Source: Palaemon carinicauda (lineage: Eukaryota; Arthropoda; Malacostraca; Decapoda; Palaemonidae). Taken from it: a stretch of DNA of 64,000 nucleotides. Shown piece by piece: positions 52,995-64,000 of this stretch. The notes beneath the pieces were generated by a model. That model was not told where the DNA came from. It saw nothing but the letters and a program-made list of their open reading frames with translations, and did not search any database. The DNA lies in contig NC_090767.1 in assembly GCF_036898095.1 (NCBI RefSeq), positions 27,992,048 through 28,056,047 on the forward strand, in the 5' to 3' direction. The number at the start of each line of letters is the position of its first letter. The stretch's first letter is position 1. Made by a program: the position numbers and the translations under genes.

Positions 52995-54245
52995 TTACTG
53001 GCACAACTTACGAATAATAAGCTTGCCCTGCAGCATTATAGGAGCAAATATTCCAATAGGATCAAAGACAGATGACAAAGCTGACAAAATCTGACGATTT
53101 GAGGAAGCACCCTTGTTCAATTGCTTAACCTTTAATTGTAAGGTATCTTGGTCAGAGTCATAAATATATCCTAAAATCTTCATTTCAGAAGAAGCTACCT
53201 TTTCATCTTCATCAAGAGTAGACAACAAAGCAGGAATGTTAGAACCCCACTCCCGTAAAGGCAACCCCCCTGAATTCATAATTTTCTTAATAGAATTGAT
53301 AATAAATGGCATCTGGGCTCCCTGATTAGAAGAGAGCACTAAGTTATCCATAAAAAATTTGTCTCTAATCAGAGAAGCTACTTCATTCCCTCTATAGCTA
53401 GATAAATGATGTTGAATAATATAATTCAATATAAAGGGAGAACTTACAAATCCAAAAATTATAGTATTATATCTATAAGCAACAAACTTCCCATTTATCT
53501 TTCTAAAGAAACAAAATCTATTTCGATCTGCCTCTAAATATAACCTAACTTGGAGAAAAGCCTTCTCTATATCAGCTACAACTACATAATCATTATTCCT
53601 GAAATACAAAACCAAAGACAACAAGTTGTTCATCAAATCAATACCAGGGAACGTGGCTTCATTTAATGAAGGAGCTTTTCCCACCTTTAAACTACAATTA
53701 AATACAGGACGGATTTTAGTGGTGACATTTTCATCATTTCTGATGACAGGAGGATGAGGAATGAATACTTGACCTGCGGCTCTATTTTTAACAGGCTCAA
53801 TAATGCCAAGCTCCTCCTGTCTATCAAAAACTTCCTCATATTTACAGGATATATTCTGATCTTCTAATTTAGAATATATCCGTTCAGCAACTGCCAAAGA
53901 TATCCTTAAATTGTTTGGGACTTTTTCAATTAAATCCTTTTTCCATGGTAACTGGACGTGATAATGTCCTTCATGAAAAGAAACTGATTTAGCAAATTCA
54001 GCAACTTGTTGGTCTTCATAAGGAAGGGAATTTTCATCTTTAATCCCAATCGATTCTAAGTTGTAGAAATTGTCGAGTCCATACTCTACACAAGATTCAG
54101 GAAAGATATCATTCAATGGATCGAACTTATAGCCTACTGGATTAACTCTAAAATTTACTAATAAATTCTGTTTTCCAAGTTGCTTAGGAGGAACAAATTC
54201 CAGAAGTCTATTCTTATCAGGCTTAGAAGTCTGTTTACTCTCCAA
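52995..54245 (-). pseudogene. BEL/Pao reverse transcriptase with altered active site
   Basis: 416 codons: 'RPVFNCSLKVGKAPSLNEA', 'VVADIEKAFLQVRL' (first catalytic Asp), 'FGFVSSPFILNYII' and 'FFMDNLVLSS' at the position of the usual YVDD box, where the second Asp is Asn. The ORF continues through 'SSVFDPIGIFAPIMLQGKLI', typical for the Pao RT/RNase H connection. The altered box suggests that RT could not work in this copy. Confidence 0.9.
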
Positions 54246-55204
54246 ATTAAGGGAAGAATTATAAAGAAAACTCTAGTTTCTCTGTTACATTCAGGTACAT
54301 ATTTAATTTCCTTATTAGGAATAAACCTAACAGATTTAGCTTTACCATTACCTCTGGGTCTATTTTCCAAGATTTTATTACTATCAATTTTAGGACAAGA
54401 CTCTACCTTTCTTACAGGTTTACAAGGTTCATAAGAATCAATTCTCTTATGAAAAAGCTTCCTTTGTGAAGGATGAACAAAATTGACTACTGTACCAAAT
54501 GGAATAACTCCATTGGCCAACTTAATTACTCTAACCTTGATATTGAACAACTCTACAGAGTCTAAATCTAACTGATTAAATTCCTGAAGGATATCATTCC
54601 CTAGGATACCTAATATATTTACAATTTCAGAATTCCTCCCTGGGTAATTATTACATACAGAATAACCAGCAGATTCCATATTTTTAACTACAGAAGGCAA
54701 CATAGGAATTTGTATGGAAAGATTAATATTTTCCAATGCAAAAAACAGACAACTAGTCTTTTTCCCACAAGGCATTGTTAAATCAGCTACCAAGTGAAAT
54801 CCATCACTAACTCTAGCTGGCAACCCAAAAGAAGAAACTAACCTAGATAAAGGAGCACCACAATAATCTCCTAATCTGCTATCAACAATTTGTTTATTAA
54901 TAACACTAAACTGGGCTCCAGTGTCTAATAGAAAACAACATTTAAAAGATTTCCTACCCCTACCAACTTTGAGGGCAATAAAGGGAACAAATATTTCAGA
55001 CCCTGATTGACAACTTAATAATTTTTTACCAAGATCCTTACTAGCATGAGGGCACATTGCTCCATGATGTTCAGATTTATTACAAGAAAAACATTTATAA
55101 GGTAACAATGATTTATTTCCCGGACATTCCGAGGCCCCATGCCTATCACTCAAGCATTTAAAGCATAAAGTTAGTTCTTCAGCTCTACTCTTCCTAGATT
55201 GCAA
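54158..55204 (-). pseudogene. BEL/Pao zinc knuckles and aspartic protease
   Basis: 348 codons. Two CCHC-type knuckles (CFKCLSDRHGASEC and CFSCNKSEHHGAMC) are followed by the protease motif 'FLLDTGAQFSVI' (about residue 93) and 'NILGILGNDIL'. The last 30 residues are out of frame; the true frame shifts near 54245 into the RT ORF. Confidence 0.88.
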
Positions 55205-55261
55205 AGTGTCAAACCTAGTACATCTAGAAGAATTATGACCAATTTCTTTATAAAATTTACA

Positions 55262-56330
55262 TCAACCAGAAGATAAAGGTTTACTGGTAAATTGAACTTT
55301 ATTAGAGTCATTACTAGCAGAAGATCTATTACCAAACTTAGATTGCTGGAAATTACGGTCTTTACCTTCAAATTTAACTTCTTTACCTTCATGTTTAACT
55401 TTAGGTTTTGCACCAGAATTTTCATTATGACCTAAACTAAGGCGTGCAATTATACTCTGATAGTTATCTAACAACTGGTTAAAATTAGGATGGGAAGATC
55501 CTGTAGTTCTAGAAAATTCTATCAAAAAATTTCTAGGAAGCTTCCTATTTACAATTTTGCTAGTTAGCAATAGAGCAGCCGAATCGACTTCAATCAGATA
55601 GATCTATACCAAGTCCCTTCAAGTCAATGAATTTATTATTCAAAAATCTAACTAAAGATTCTACTTCACTAAGGGATTTTACTTCAGAAATGTTCAAAAC
55701 TTCACCTATTACTTGATCAATTATGTTGTCTTCATCCAGAAAATTAAGATCTAATTGCTTAAAAGCCAAATCAAAACCCTCATCATCTACTGTAATGTTT
55801 TCAACTACACTTAAAGCTTCACCTAACAAATAACCCTTTAAATAAACAAACTTTTGAGCACTAGTTAGGTTAGGCATACCAGCCAAAGCATTATTAAAAA
55901 CCTTCTTAAAGTTAAAATAGGCAAATGGATTAGCTGCATTGTTTTCAAACTTCTGAATTTGAATAGGAGGGAGAGGAAACTTTACAATTTTACTAGAACT
56001 ATTTTGATGAGTATTCTTACCTCCAAACAAATTATCAAATTTTACTCTAAATTCAGACAGAATTTTCTGTACTTCATAATGATAATCTCTTGCTGCTTGC
56101 ATAATACTAACTAGTTCATCTTCAGCAGCAATTTCACAAATGCTTGCATCAAAATTCTCAACTATTACTAAATTAGCATCAATTTTGTGAATGAATTCTT
56201 GCAACAAATGACCATTAATTTGATCGTCCTTTAAAGAGTCAATCTTCCTAATATCAAGAGTTATTAAACCCTTAACATAGGCCCTCTTTCTAATTAACTT
56301 TCCCATTTCAGCCTCATCCATCTTGAACAA
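55262..56330 (-). pseudogene. gag: BEL/Pao Gag, frameshifted
   Basis: ORF 56330-55590 (246 residues) includes a helical N-terminus and the conserved Pao Gag segment 'FPLPPIQIQKFENNAANPF' with 'KFVYLKGYLLGEALSVVE'. A frame change near 55580 leads into ORF 55570-55262 (Lys-rich, ends in a stop just before the first Cys of a further zinc-binding segment CKFYKEIGHNSSRC). It begins 620 bases inside the 5' LTR. Confidence 0.87.
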
Positions 56331-56950
56331 TGCTTTTAACTAATACTAAATTACCCAAGGAAAAATCAAAATTTAACTTAATCAAGTCAATGCAAAGCAA
56401 GTTATCATCACTTACTTCCTAATGAAAATACAGCATATTATGCTAATAGCAAAACTAGGCTAATCAACAGGTTATTTACATGAAAAGGCTACTAACTTAA
56501 CCTAAGCTTAAATGAATACAGTATAGATTAGGACCGATACTGCTCCTTTCCTTATTAGGAATAACAGCAGTACAGGTATACAAAAAATCCTGACATTACA
56601 AAACCAATTGAGCCTAGAGAGGACAACAAAAAAGTAAATACTTGACACTAGAACAGCTAAGCTAACTTTAATTTTAGGCCATTACTTAAACTAAAAATCA
56701 GCCATTCTCTGCGCCAACTTCAAATTTCCATCGTAATTGAGATGAACTCCATCCCTGGCATAAAGGCGTGTGTCGGAAAATCCATTAACCCCTTCCATGA
56801 TGAACAGACTATTCTTACCCAGCTATGTCCATCATCAAATCATAGCCGAAAGAAACAACAGGACGAAAGCAAACTGAAGTCTCGCGGGTAAAAGCACTGT
56901 TTTTAAGTTCAAAAATATTAGATTTATCTCTAACTGGCATCAAATTAGGG
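56331..56950 (-). other. BEL/Pao 5' untranslated region
   Basis: AT-rich, no ORF above 60 codons. Next to the LTR the minus strand reads CCCCTAATTTGATGCCAG, with no clear TGG-type primer binding site at the LTR edge. Confidence 0.5.
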
Positions 56951-57435
56951 GTAAGTCTTTATTTATCAACTTACCTGCACTGTAAAACGTTGCAATCAAC
57001 AGCTAGAAGTTTTCATTCGAACTTAAAAGTTCACTCTTTAATGGAAGGAACACACGTTCCAAAGAATGCGGCCGTCTTCAGGGTATAACGATTTGAGCTC
57101 AACTAACTCTTCCAGTCTGATTCAACTTGAAAACGACTCCCGTTTTATTTCCTTTGTTTGAATACTCTCGAACATTCGTTGAAAAATAAAGACAGGAAAT
57201 CAAAACTGTTTCCTTATAAGGAATACATTTAATATATAATTAGTTAATTCAATTAGAATACAAAAAAAGGGGAAAGTTAAACATTTACATTTAATATTAA
57301 CAAAAGGCAATCATTCAGTTTACTTATCGTCCATGACCGAACACCAAAACAAATCAGAAAGTAGGAACGACCTAACTAGTCAATTCGACTATTTCCCATG
57401 AATGCAATTACCATTCTCCAATCAACTATTTCTAC
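56951..57435 (-). repeat. 5' LTR of the BEL/Pao element
   Basis: Direct partner of 50204-50682 with many substitutions and small indels. It abuts degenerate DIRS gag sequence (copy H) at 57436, so the BEL element sits against or inside an older DIRS. Confidence 0.82.
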
Positions 57436-60431
57436 AGCGTAGCTCATCGAGGCAAAGGGGAAGACAATATTGTCCGGAGCCAGAGAGGTGGCCAACCTCT
57501 TACCGAAGGCGACAATCTGTGTATTGATACATGCTACCGTCTTCATCTCTTTCACTGCCCGGGGTTGGGCACTTGTGTGTTACAGGTGGATTGATTCTTT
57601 AGGGATGGTAACATCCCTCAACAAAACCCCCTCAGTTAGCCTCATGTAGCCAAAGGGGTAGGAGGACTCCCTCGGAGAGCCCGGCGTGCCCGACGTACCT
57701 CCAAGGATTTTACTGCACGCAATAAGGTAGCTAGAAGGGCAAGACCTCATCCCTAGCCGACTCCTCTCGCTTCTTCAAGGCCTGGATCTCTTTCCATGAG
57801 GCCTTGAACATCATCAGCATGTAATACGAATTCCCCTCTATGAAGGCTTTCATGTTAGCCATGAGTACCAGATCTTTTGTAGTACCCGAGGGACTCAGGA
57901 ACTAAGGGGCTTCATGATCCCAGCAGAGGATCTAGGGGGAAAAAAGCCAGGAACAGCCCCCGTCACGCAAGAAGTTATCAGCACAGTAGACAGGGAGGCC
58001 GTTGACGTAGTGTTGGCTAAAGTGGTAGACATCACTGAATCCTTGATGATCCCCAGACTTACCTCATCCACTTCCGGTAGTAAGAGTCACCCATGGAAGA
58101 GAAGAGTTCTTCATCAAACTCTACCGTCTTCTCGAACCGTCTTACCCAGGGTTCACCCGGAGTGAAGTACGTCCTTATAAATACTGCAATCCTGATGGTC
58201 GCAGTACGAGACTGGACCGTTCATTCTCCGACAGTTCACATCCATCTCCGTCATAGTCACCGTCTGTTAAGAGAAAAGGGTTTAAATGAGTACTAGGTTT
58301 TCTAACAGTCACCAAAAGATGAAAGAAATGAGTTATTAACACTCCATGTTGACAATTGAGGTAATAGGAATCCCCAAATTGTGTGTAATTGCAGTTGGTG
58401 AGAAAGGAGGAGATATAGTACGAAATGTCCATTCCCCTATTGAAAGACGTGAGATTGGAAAAAATAGCCTCCTTAAGGTCTGTTGCTATGAGCCCAGAAA
58501 GGGGTTGGGGAAGTGCTCATGGAAAGAACTGTCGCTCCTAAATCTCTGCAGAAAAATGGCCAATTAGAAAGCAATAGTACGGGTAAACTTGATAGTTTAA
58601 GCAATTGACGCACCGATTAATGAGCAAGAGTCTATAGCAACCTGAGGGCTATAACCATAGGTTGGTAACCTCAATGAGAGAAGACCCAGAAATGGAAGCA
58701 TGAATATAGGGATATCACCCCGCTATCCAATCCTCACCCTCATAAGAAAATAGACAGATTGATAGAAACCAATAACAATATGTAGTGGTTATTTCCATGA
58801 AAGGGGCCTAGAACACCTTCCGTAAAAGAAGTCGCCAGGCCCAGCATAAATAAAGAAGCCTCAAAAGTTAAAGGAGTCTGGCCTATATGTTAATCTGTAG
58901 TTGAATTCACCTACAGTCAGTAGAAAACTAATCTTAGTTTAGGTAAGACTGTTTCAGATAAAAAGGACAGAAAGGCATGTGTGCTATAGGTACCAGCATT
59001 GCCGGAAGTACTGGCAACACCAGGGGGTATACATCATTGTTGCCCACGTCCTATATGGCCTAAGGCACTGGTACAGACATCCACTCCCATAGAATAGTAC
59101 TAACCCCTCCACCAGTAACAGCCATGCCGTCGGGGGCAATAGTGCCTAAGGGTGGCGGATATAACGGGCAAGGATTTCCACAGAACACCTTGCCAAAGGG
59201 GAAGGCACTGCCGCAAGCAGCAATGTATCACCGGTAAAGGTACTATAGAAGAGTATAATGAGTCAATAGTTGGCGACAAAGCTGCTAGGTACTGGCACTG
59301 CCAAAAACATGTACCATAGAAGTACCAGCGTTACCGGAAGTACTAGGAGCGCTAGGGGTAACAGCATAGTTGCCAGCATCCTATAATGCCTAAGAAACTG
59401 GCAGGCGCAATCACTGTCATAGACTAGTACTAGCTCAGACGCCAGTAATGGCAAAGCCGTCAGGGGCAAAGGTGCCTAGGGCGGCGAAGGTAAATGGCAA
59501 GGGTTCCTGCAGAAAACACCGTGCCATATGTGAAGGTAGTGGTGCCAGTGGCGGCACTGCTGTAAGTAGCGACGCATCGCCAGTACAGGTACTATAGGAT
59601 GGTGCGCCAGTAGGTGGCAGCAAATTCGTTTGGTACCGTCACTCCCATCAGTCTGATAGATTACCGTTCAGGGAGAAGTATGCTGACGGCCGTGGAGGAT
59701 CAAATCCCAGAAGGAACCAATCCCCACGATCAACAAAAGCAAATACACATCAGCATATTGATAAAATTTATGCAATGTCCATCCCAGAAAGTCTAGGATA
59801 TAAAGAGAGGTGACGGCATGGGGTAGCTCTACCCATACATCAAATGAGCATTCCTTAACAATCCCCAGAACAGAGGCAATGGCAAGGAAGTCAGGCTCAA
59901 AAAGAAATCTGGACTCAATCCGAGGTTTATCCCATCAAGGAAGAGTCTCTAGACAGAGACACTCAAGGCCACCGCACCCTGAATCCCAGGAGAGTTTAGA
60001 GAGACTCTAAAATAAATGCATGCTGTTAGAGAAGTCAGCTGCAGGCCGATCGAGATATCTCAGATGCTAGGAGGTAATAGGAGTACAAGAAAATCGGCAA
60101 ACCAACATGTTGAGCTCCAATGGACTGCATAGTCCTAGCATGTGATATCACGAGCGAATGCTTCATAAGGGAGCACGGATCACCAACAAGGGCTCGGCTA
60201 AGACTAAGATGTCGAAAAATCGGGGGATTGAAGGCAGGCAGGCATAAGGGTTCAGTAAACTTGTATAATCAAGAAAAAAAACCCTCCAAGGGTAAAGTAG
60301 CCACTGCCAACAAGACCAGTAAGAAAAACCTGATTACCATTGGCGATCCCGTCTCCAACAAAACTACCACTCTCTAAGCTAGGCTAGCCGGGACCGACAC
60401 GCACAAAACTAAAACTTAAACTATATAAATT
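57436..60431 (-). mobile_element. Old DIRS copy H: decayed gag and leader
   Basis: At 57440-58270 the minus strand is degenerate gag: 'gaggcaaaggggaagacaat' parallels 13445-13460 of copy B, and the region near 58270 parallels the gag start and acceptor of copy A. No frame longer than 85 codons remains. 58271-60420 is leader-like, with a diverged 332 bp tandem duplication (58991 and 59323) and 'ccggaagtac' motifs. It ends where copy I's terminal repeat starts (about 60432). Parts of the assignment rest on weak similarity. Confidence 0.55.
58991..59620 (-). repeat. Diverged 332 bp tandem duplication in the copy H leader
   Basis: 'taccagcattgccggaagta' at 58991 against 'taccagcgttaccggaagta' at 59323, and matching blocks onward ('agccatgccgtcggg' / 'aaagccgtcagggg', 'ggtactatag' / 'ggtactatag'). 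Clearly older than the perfect duplication in copy C. Confidence 0.75.
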
Positions 60432-60854
60432 GGATTTTAAGTAGAGTGAAAAATCTATTTTTGGATGAGATAGCCATGTCGTCCTGATGGAAGGTTCCTT
60501 TAGGTAGCTTTCTAAGGGATATTTGCTACAGTGATACTTCCTGAGAATTAAGTATAGGTCTCCAGAATTCTAACTCGTGGCGCGAGTATCCTTAATACAT
60601 CTTTAAGGATATCGCATAATATCAGAGGACGTATTTTTTTTTTCTTTTGATACGACACATAGCAATCTTCACCCCGAATAGAATTAACTCTTCTTGGGGG
60701 GGATGAGTGGCCAACGAAAGGGGAGCCGTTATCAAGGTGCCCGTTGGACGCCCTCCCGGTACTAATATGGCCCATCATTCGTAGTTGCATTTAAGCAGGA
60801 ATAGCCTCAGATAGAGTAGTTTTGGGTGGGGTCATTTTTCAGGAAGAAGGGTGG

Positions 60855-60949
60855 GACCATTATAACGACATGGCTATCTCACCCAAAAATAGATTTTTCA
60901 CTTTTCTCAAAATACGTTTTTTGAGCTCGGCCATGTCGTCCTGATGGAA
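60855..60949 (-). repeat. Internal complementary region of DIRS copy I
   Basis: Reads 'catggctatctcacccaaaa', then 'ttctcaaaatacgttttttg', then 'agctcggccatgtcgtcctg': right-end sequence directly joined to left-end sequence on the plus strand, i.e. the reverse complement of the arrangement at 36714-36807. Confidence 0.82.
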
Positions 60950-61689
60950 GCTTACCAGCAAGTTAACTTGAAAGGACTATATCTGTTGGTTTGTATAAGT
61001 GCCTTTACCATGAATCAGTTATTTATATGGTCTCCTGGACCTTTATATATGACATTACCGTTATTTGTCATGTCCACTAAGCTTGGAACTAACTTAGGGC
61101 TTCCTTCACCCTGCAGGGATATTGTCGACTTCGACTATAAGGATTCAAAGATTGTATTTCCGTAGGGACAAAAGGAAAAATTCTTTTGAGATTACCTGGT
61201 TGTGCTTGGGAAATTATTACTATCAAGATATCTATTTAAGGAAAAGAGAAAAGCTCTGGAATCTGTTTTTCTATTGCTGAGGATGAAAGAAGACGCAGAT
61301 ACATTTTTTTTTATTTTCATAAGCAAAACAAAATAATGATAATGTATCCTGAGAAGGAATCTAGCCTGCATATATGAATATCATGGTTTTAAATATATTT
61401 TTTACCTATAAGGGAAGAATATACATTGATCAATTCATTTGTTAAAATGCCACTCAATAATGTGAAGTTAATTTGTTTAGTTTCACTTAGATGTTATATA
61501 TGCTTCAACGCTGTGTACAAAGGTTCACACAGCACTGGTGTTATTGGTTAGATTCTGTACCTATATAGAACAGTCCATTAATCACCATAGCGATTTTCAC
61601 TAGAAGGTATTACACTCGAGGGTAACAGCACCTATCCACCCGATACACTGTTGCGTCCCAAAACAGTCCATTGTTCATCGCAGCACTAG
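60950..61689 (-). other. 3' untranslated region of DIRS copy I
   Basis: AT-rich. The plus-strand ORF 60944-61165 has no recognisable motif. No other feature seen. Confidence 0.5.
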
Positions 61690-62105
61690 ACGACAGGTTT
61701 TATGAGACTACCTGCTGCCACCACAAAGTGTTTTATCTCGTGCACTTGCTTCACATAATGTTTATAGAAGACTTTGGATGATTTCCACCAGTATATGAGC
61801 GGAGCCTATCAAAGTCCATGTGTTGAAAGAAGTTCAGCAAGGAAGCAACTTTTCTTGGATCGTGACCTGCGAGTGTACTATCAGGATCCGTTCTGCGAAT
61901 AAAGTAGGTGAGTTTAGCCCTCAGTTGTTTTAGGGTTAAATTTGATCCCGAGGTTTCGCCTCGGAAGAGCTGTCCTTCCTTGAAGTCTGAAGTTCTTCGA
62001 AGATAGACCTTAAGACACTCTACTGGGCATAGAGAGATATCTTCCTTCAGAGGGCAGATTTTCCAAGGGCCTCACTATTTGGTGGGTAGCTGGTTTTTGG
62101 CAACT
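61690..62105 (-). pseudogene. DIRS tyrosine recombinase C-terminal fragment, copy I
   Basis: The minus strand encodes the segment equal to 'CPVESLKVYLRRTS', then 'GHDPRKVASLLNFFQHMDF' (HxxR box), and, after a small frame break near 61775, 'YKHYVKQVHEIKHFVV' with the nucleophilic Tyr. The upstream catalytic Arg part is missing beyond 62105. 61850-62105 closely resembles 1-250 of the window (copy A). Confidence 0.85.
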
Positions 62106-62999
62106 TAATTACTTGAATAGCTTTTTCTATCTCTAACTACCCATATGCGGGTACTTCCAAGTCTCTCAAAAACACTGCGATCAATTGAAACCCTTCACTT
62201 GGCTGCTGATCCTCAAAAGGCCTAACACTTGCCTGGAGTTCTGGCAACTTTCGAACTATGATGTTGTGCGTATATATACTCGGCTGCGCTTGTCTACTTA
62301 AATTGTGAGCGTTTAAACTTCATTCATGTACGTCAAGTATGCTTTGGTTGCACAGCACTCCTCTTATCATTCAACCAACAGTCTATTCATTAACTCTGCT
62401 AGGTTATCGAACTTAATTTTATAGTCCTGAGATCGTAGTTCTCATCTATATTCTTCATCCACATCACTGTAACCAACTGCCCCTTCCTTTTCATGTCTAG
62501 CAGTAGGAATGTCTGCTATGCTAGTTCTCGCGTATCTAAGTGTCTTGAACTTTTATTTTACCGGCTTAAAGAACAACTTCGCTCACAGCAGACACAAACA
62601 GACGTATTTGTACATCTGACACCAATATATCCCATGTTAACGGATAATGAGACAACGCAATAAGTTTTTTTTTACCTTTATTACAAAAAAGTTAGTGAAT
62701 ACACTGTGTACAGCCGATACACTCATGTGAGTACCTTGACTACAGATCGCTCACATGTTACTGAATAACCCTCTGTAAGATAGACGCATCATTGCTCCAT
62801 TTACATGCGGAATTGTTAGGTTTTGTGGAATTTTCCACTGTGATGGAAATATACTGTCAAACACACCACCTTATGATTCTAAGGACACGTCACTTATTAC
62901 AGAGTTCAGTGATCATACTCTCTAATTTATAACACTCATAGTACTATTGAAAAGTTCATTTAACTCAGTATACAAAACAAATATTTTGTATACCATGAC
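62106..62999. other. Unassigned stretch
   Basis: Nearly 900 bases of non-repetitive, moderately AT-rich DNA with no ORF above 60 codons. No paired repeat, RNA gene or transposon end was recognised. Confidence 0.45.
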
Positions 63000-63541
<542 letters not shown>

Positions 63542-63546
<5 letters not shown>

Positions 63547-64000
63547 TAGAAGAGGTAGGGGTTGTATGAATCAGATTTTTACAGTTAGGCAGATATGCGA
63601 GAAATATTTAGCAAAAGGTAAGGAGGTGTATGTTGCGTTTATGGATCTGGAGAAAGCATATGATAGAGTTGATAGGGAAGCAATGTGGAATGTGATGAGG
63701 TTATATGGAGTTGGTGGAAGGTTGTTGCAAGCAGTGAAAAGTTTCTACAAAGGTAGTAAAGCATGTGTTAGAATAGGAAATGAAGTGAGCTATTGGTTTC
63801 CGGTGAGAGTGGGGCTGAGACAGGGATGTGTGATGTCGCCGTGGTTGTTTAACTTATATGTTGGTGGAGTGGTGAGAGAGGTGAATGCTCGAGTGCTTGG
63901 ACGAGGATTAAAACTGGTAGGCGAGAATGATCATGAATGGGAGGTAAATCAGTTGTTGTTTGCGGATGATACTGTACTGGTAGCAGACACAGAAGAGAAG
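63542..64000 (+). CDS. LINE (non-LTR) reverse transcriptase, partial, runs off the window
   Basis: An open frame of 153 codons without a stop to the window end. It begins at the RT fingers ([20 protein letters not shown]) and has '[19 protein letters not shown]' with the first catalytic Asp, '[18 protein letters not shown]' and '[12 protein letters not shown]' with the FADD active-site pair. The left part is replaced by the TA microsatellite. No frame break was found in what is visible, so the element may be young. Family not determined; RT layout is that of non-LTR elements. Confidence 0.85.

Larger units (their letters stand above)
50204..57435 (-). mobile_element. BEL/Pao LTR retrotransposon, decayed
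   Basis: Direct repeats of about 480 bases (50204-50682 and 56951-57435) flank minus-strand gag (56330-55262), zinc knuckles plus protease (55204-54158), RT (54245-52995), RNase H (52883-52290), integrase (52106-51303) and a C-terminal domain (51340-51092). This domain order and the Pao-type Gag and RT are typical of BEL/Pao. Several stops and frame changes break the single polyprotein. The LTRs have diverged visibly, including small indels, so the insertion is older than the gypsy at 18281. No target duplication was found, and the LTR limits are provisional. Confidence 0.9.
60432..62105 (-). mobile_element. DIRS copy I, 3' part (terminal repeat, internal complementary region, recombinase end)
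   Basis: Terminal repeat 60432-60825 ('tagccatgtcgtcctgatgg', 'cagaattctaactcgtgg'), internal complementary region 60855-60949, 3' untranslated region to about 61690, and recombinase C-terminus 61690-62105, all in minus-strand order. The copy stops at 62105 inside recombinase. Confidence 0.82.

Noticed and set aside
57914..58567. Plus-strand ORFs of 67-83 codons
   Set aside because: They lie opposite degenerate DIRS gag and leader of copy H and have no protein features of their own.
60944..61165. 73-codon ORF after the copy I internal complementary region
   Set aside because: No motif, and lies in the element's 3' untranslated region on the opposite strand.

Overview
The window is eukaryotic, repeat-dominated DNA, most probably from a decapod crustacean. 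The reasons are several DIRS1-like tyrosine-recombinase retrotransposons of the type known from decapods, long TA, GA/TC and AC microsatellites, a BEL/Pao element, an env-bearing Ty3/gypsy element, and no intact host gene. The organism call is an inference from repeat content; no species marker is visible.

Layout. 1-7279: DIRS copy A, minus strand, decayed, its 3' end outside the window. 7280-10080: AT-rich DNA, then a broken F-like env fragment (minus). 10081-11076: TA microsatellite. 11077-15325: DIRS copy B (minus), decayed and truncated at both ends. 15326-17252: AT-rich DNA with nothing recognisable. 17253-43338: one nested stack. DIRS copy D (17253-18094 plus 37922-43338) is split at a TA by a pogo/Tigger-like DNA transposon (18095-37921). 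That transposon was in turn hit by a Ty3/gypsy element with env (18281-27304, minus) and by a near-complete DIRS copy C (28221-37277, plus). 43339-46545: a LINE fragment and three old DIRS scraps (a lone terminal repeat, copy E, copy F). 46546-49330: 5' part of DIRS copy G. 49331-50203: unassigned. 50204-57435: BEL/Pao element (minus). 57436-62105: two minus-strand DIRS pieces (H, I) meeting end to end. 62106-62999: unassigned. 63000-63541: TA microsatellite. 63542-64000: LINE reverse transcriptase running out of the window.

DIRS copy C is the reference for all the others. It has inverted terminal repeats, an internal complementary region that equals the reverse complement of its two joined ends, a 2.5 kb leader ending in a splice-acceptor-like site, Gag, an RT/RNase H/methyltransferase-like ORF, and a recombinase ORF with the R, HxxR and Y residues. 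In DIRS elements RT/RNase H copies the RNA, the internal complementary region is thought to template closure of a DNA circle, and the recombinase integrates the circle without a DDE integrase. The gypsy and BEL elements instead encode protease, RT, RNase H and a DDE integrase.

The most notable observations are the three-level nesting, the exact circle-junction architecture of copy C, a 612-codon stretch open in two frames, and a conserved acceptor-like site before gag in five copies for which no start-bearing upstream exon in the right phase could be found.
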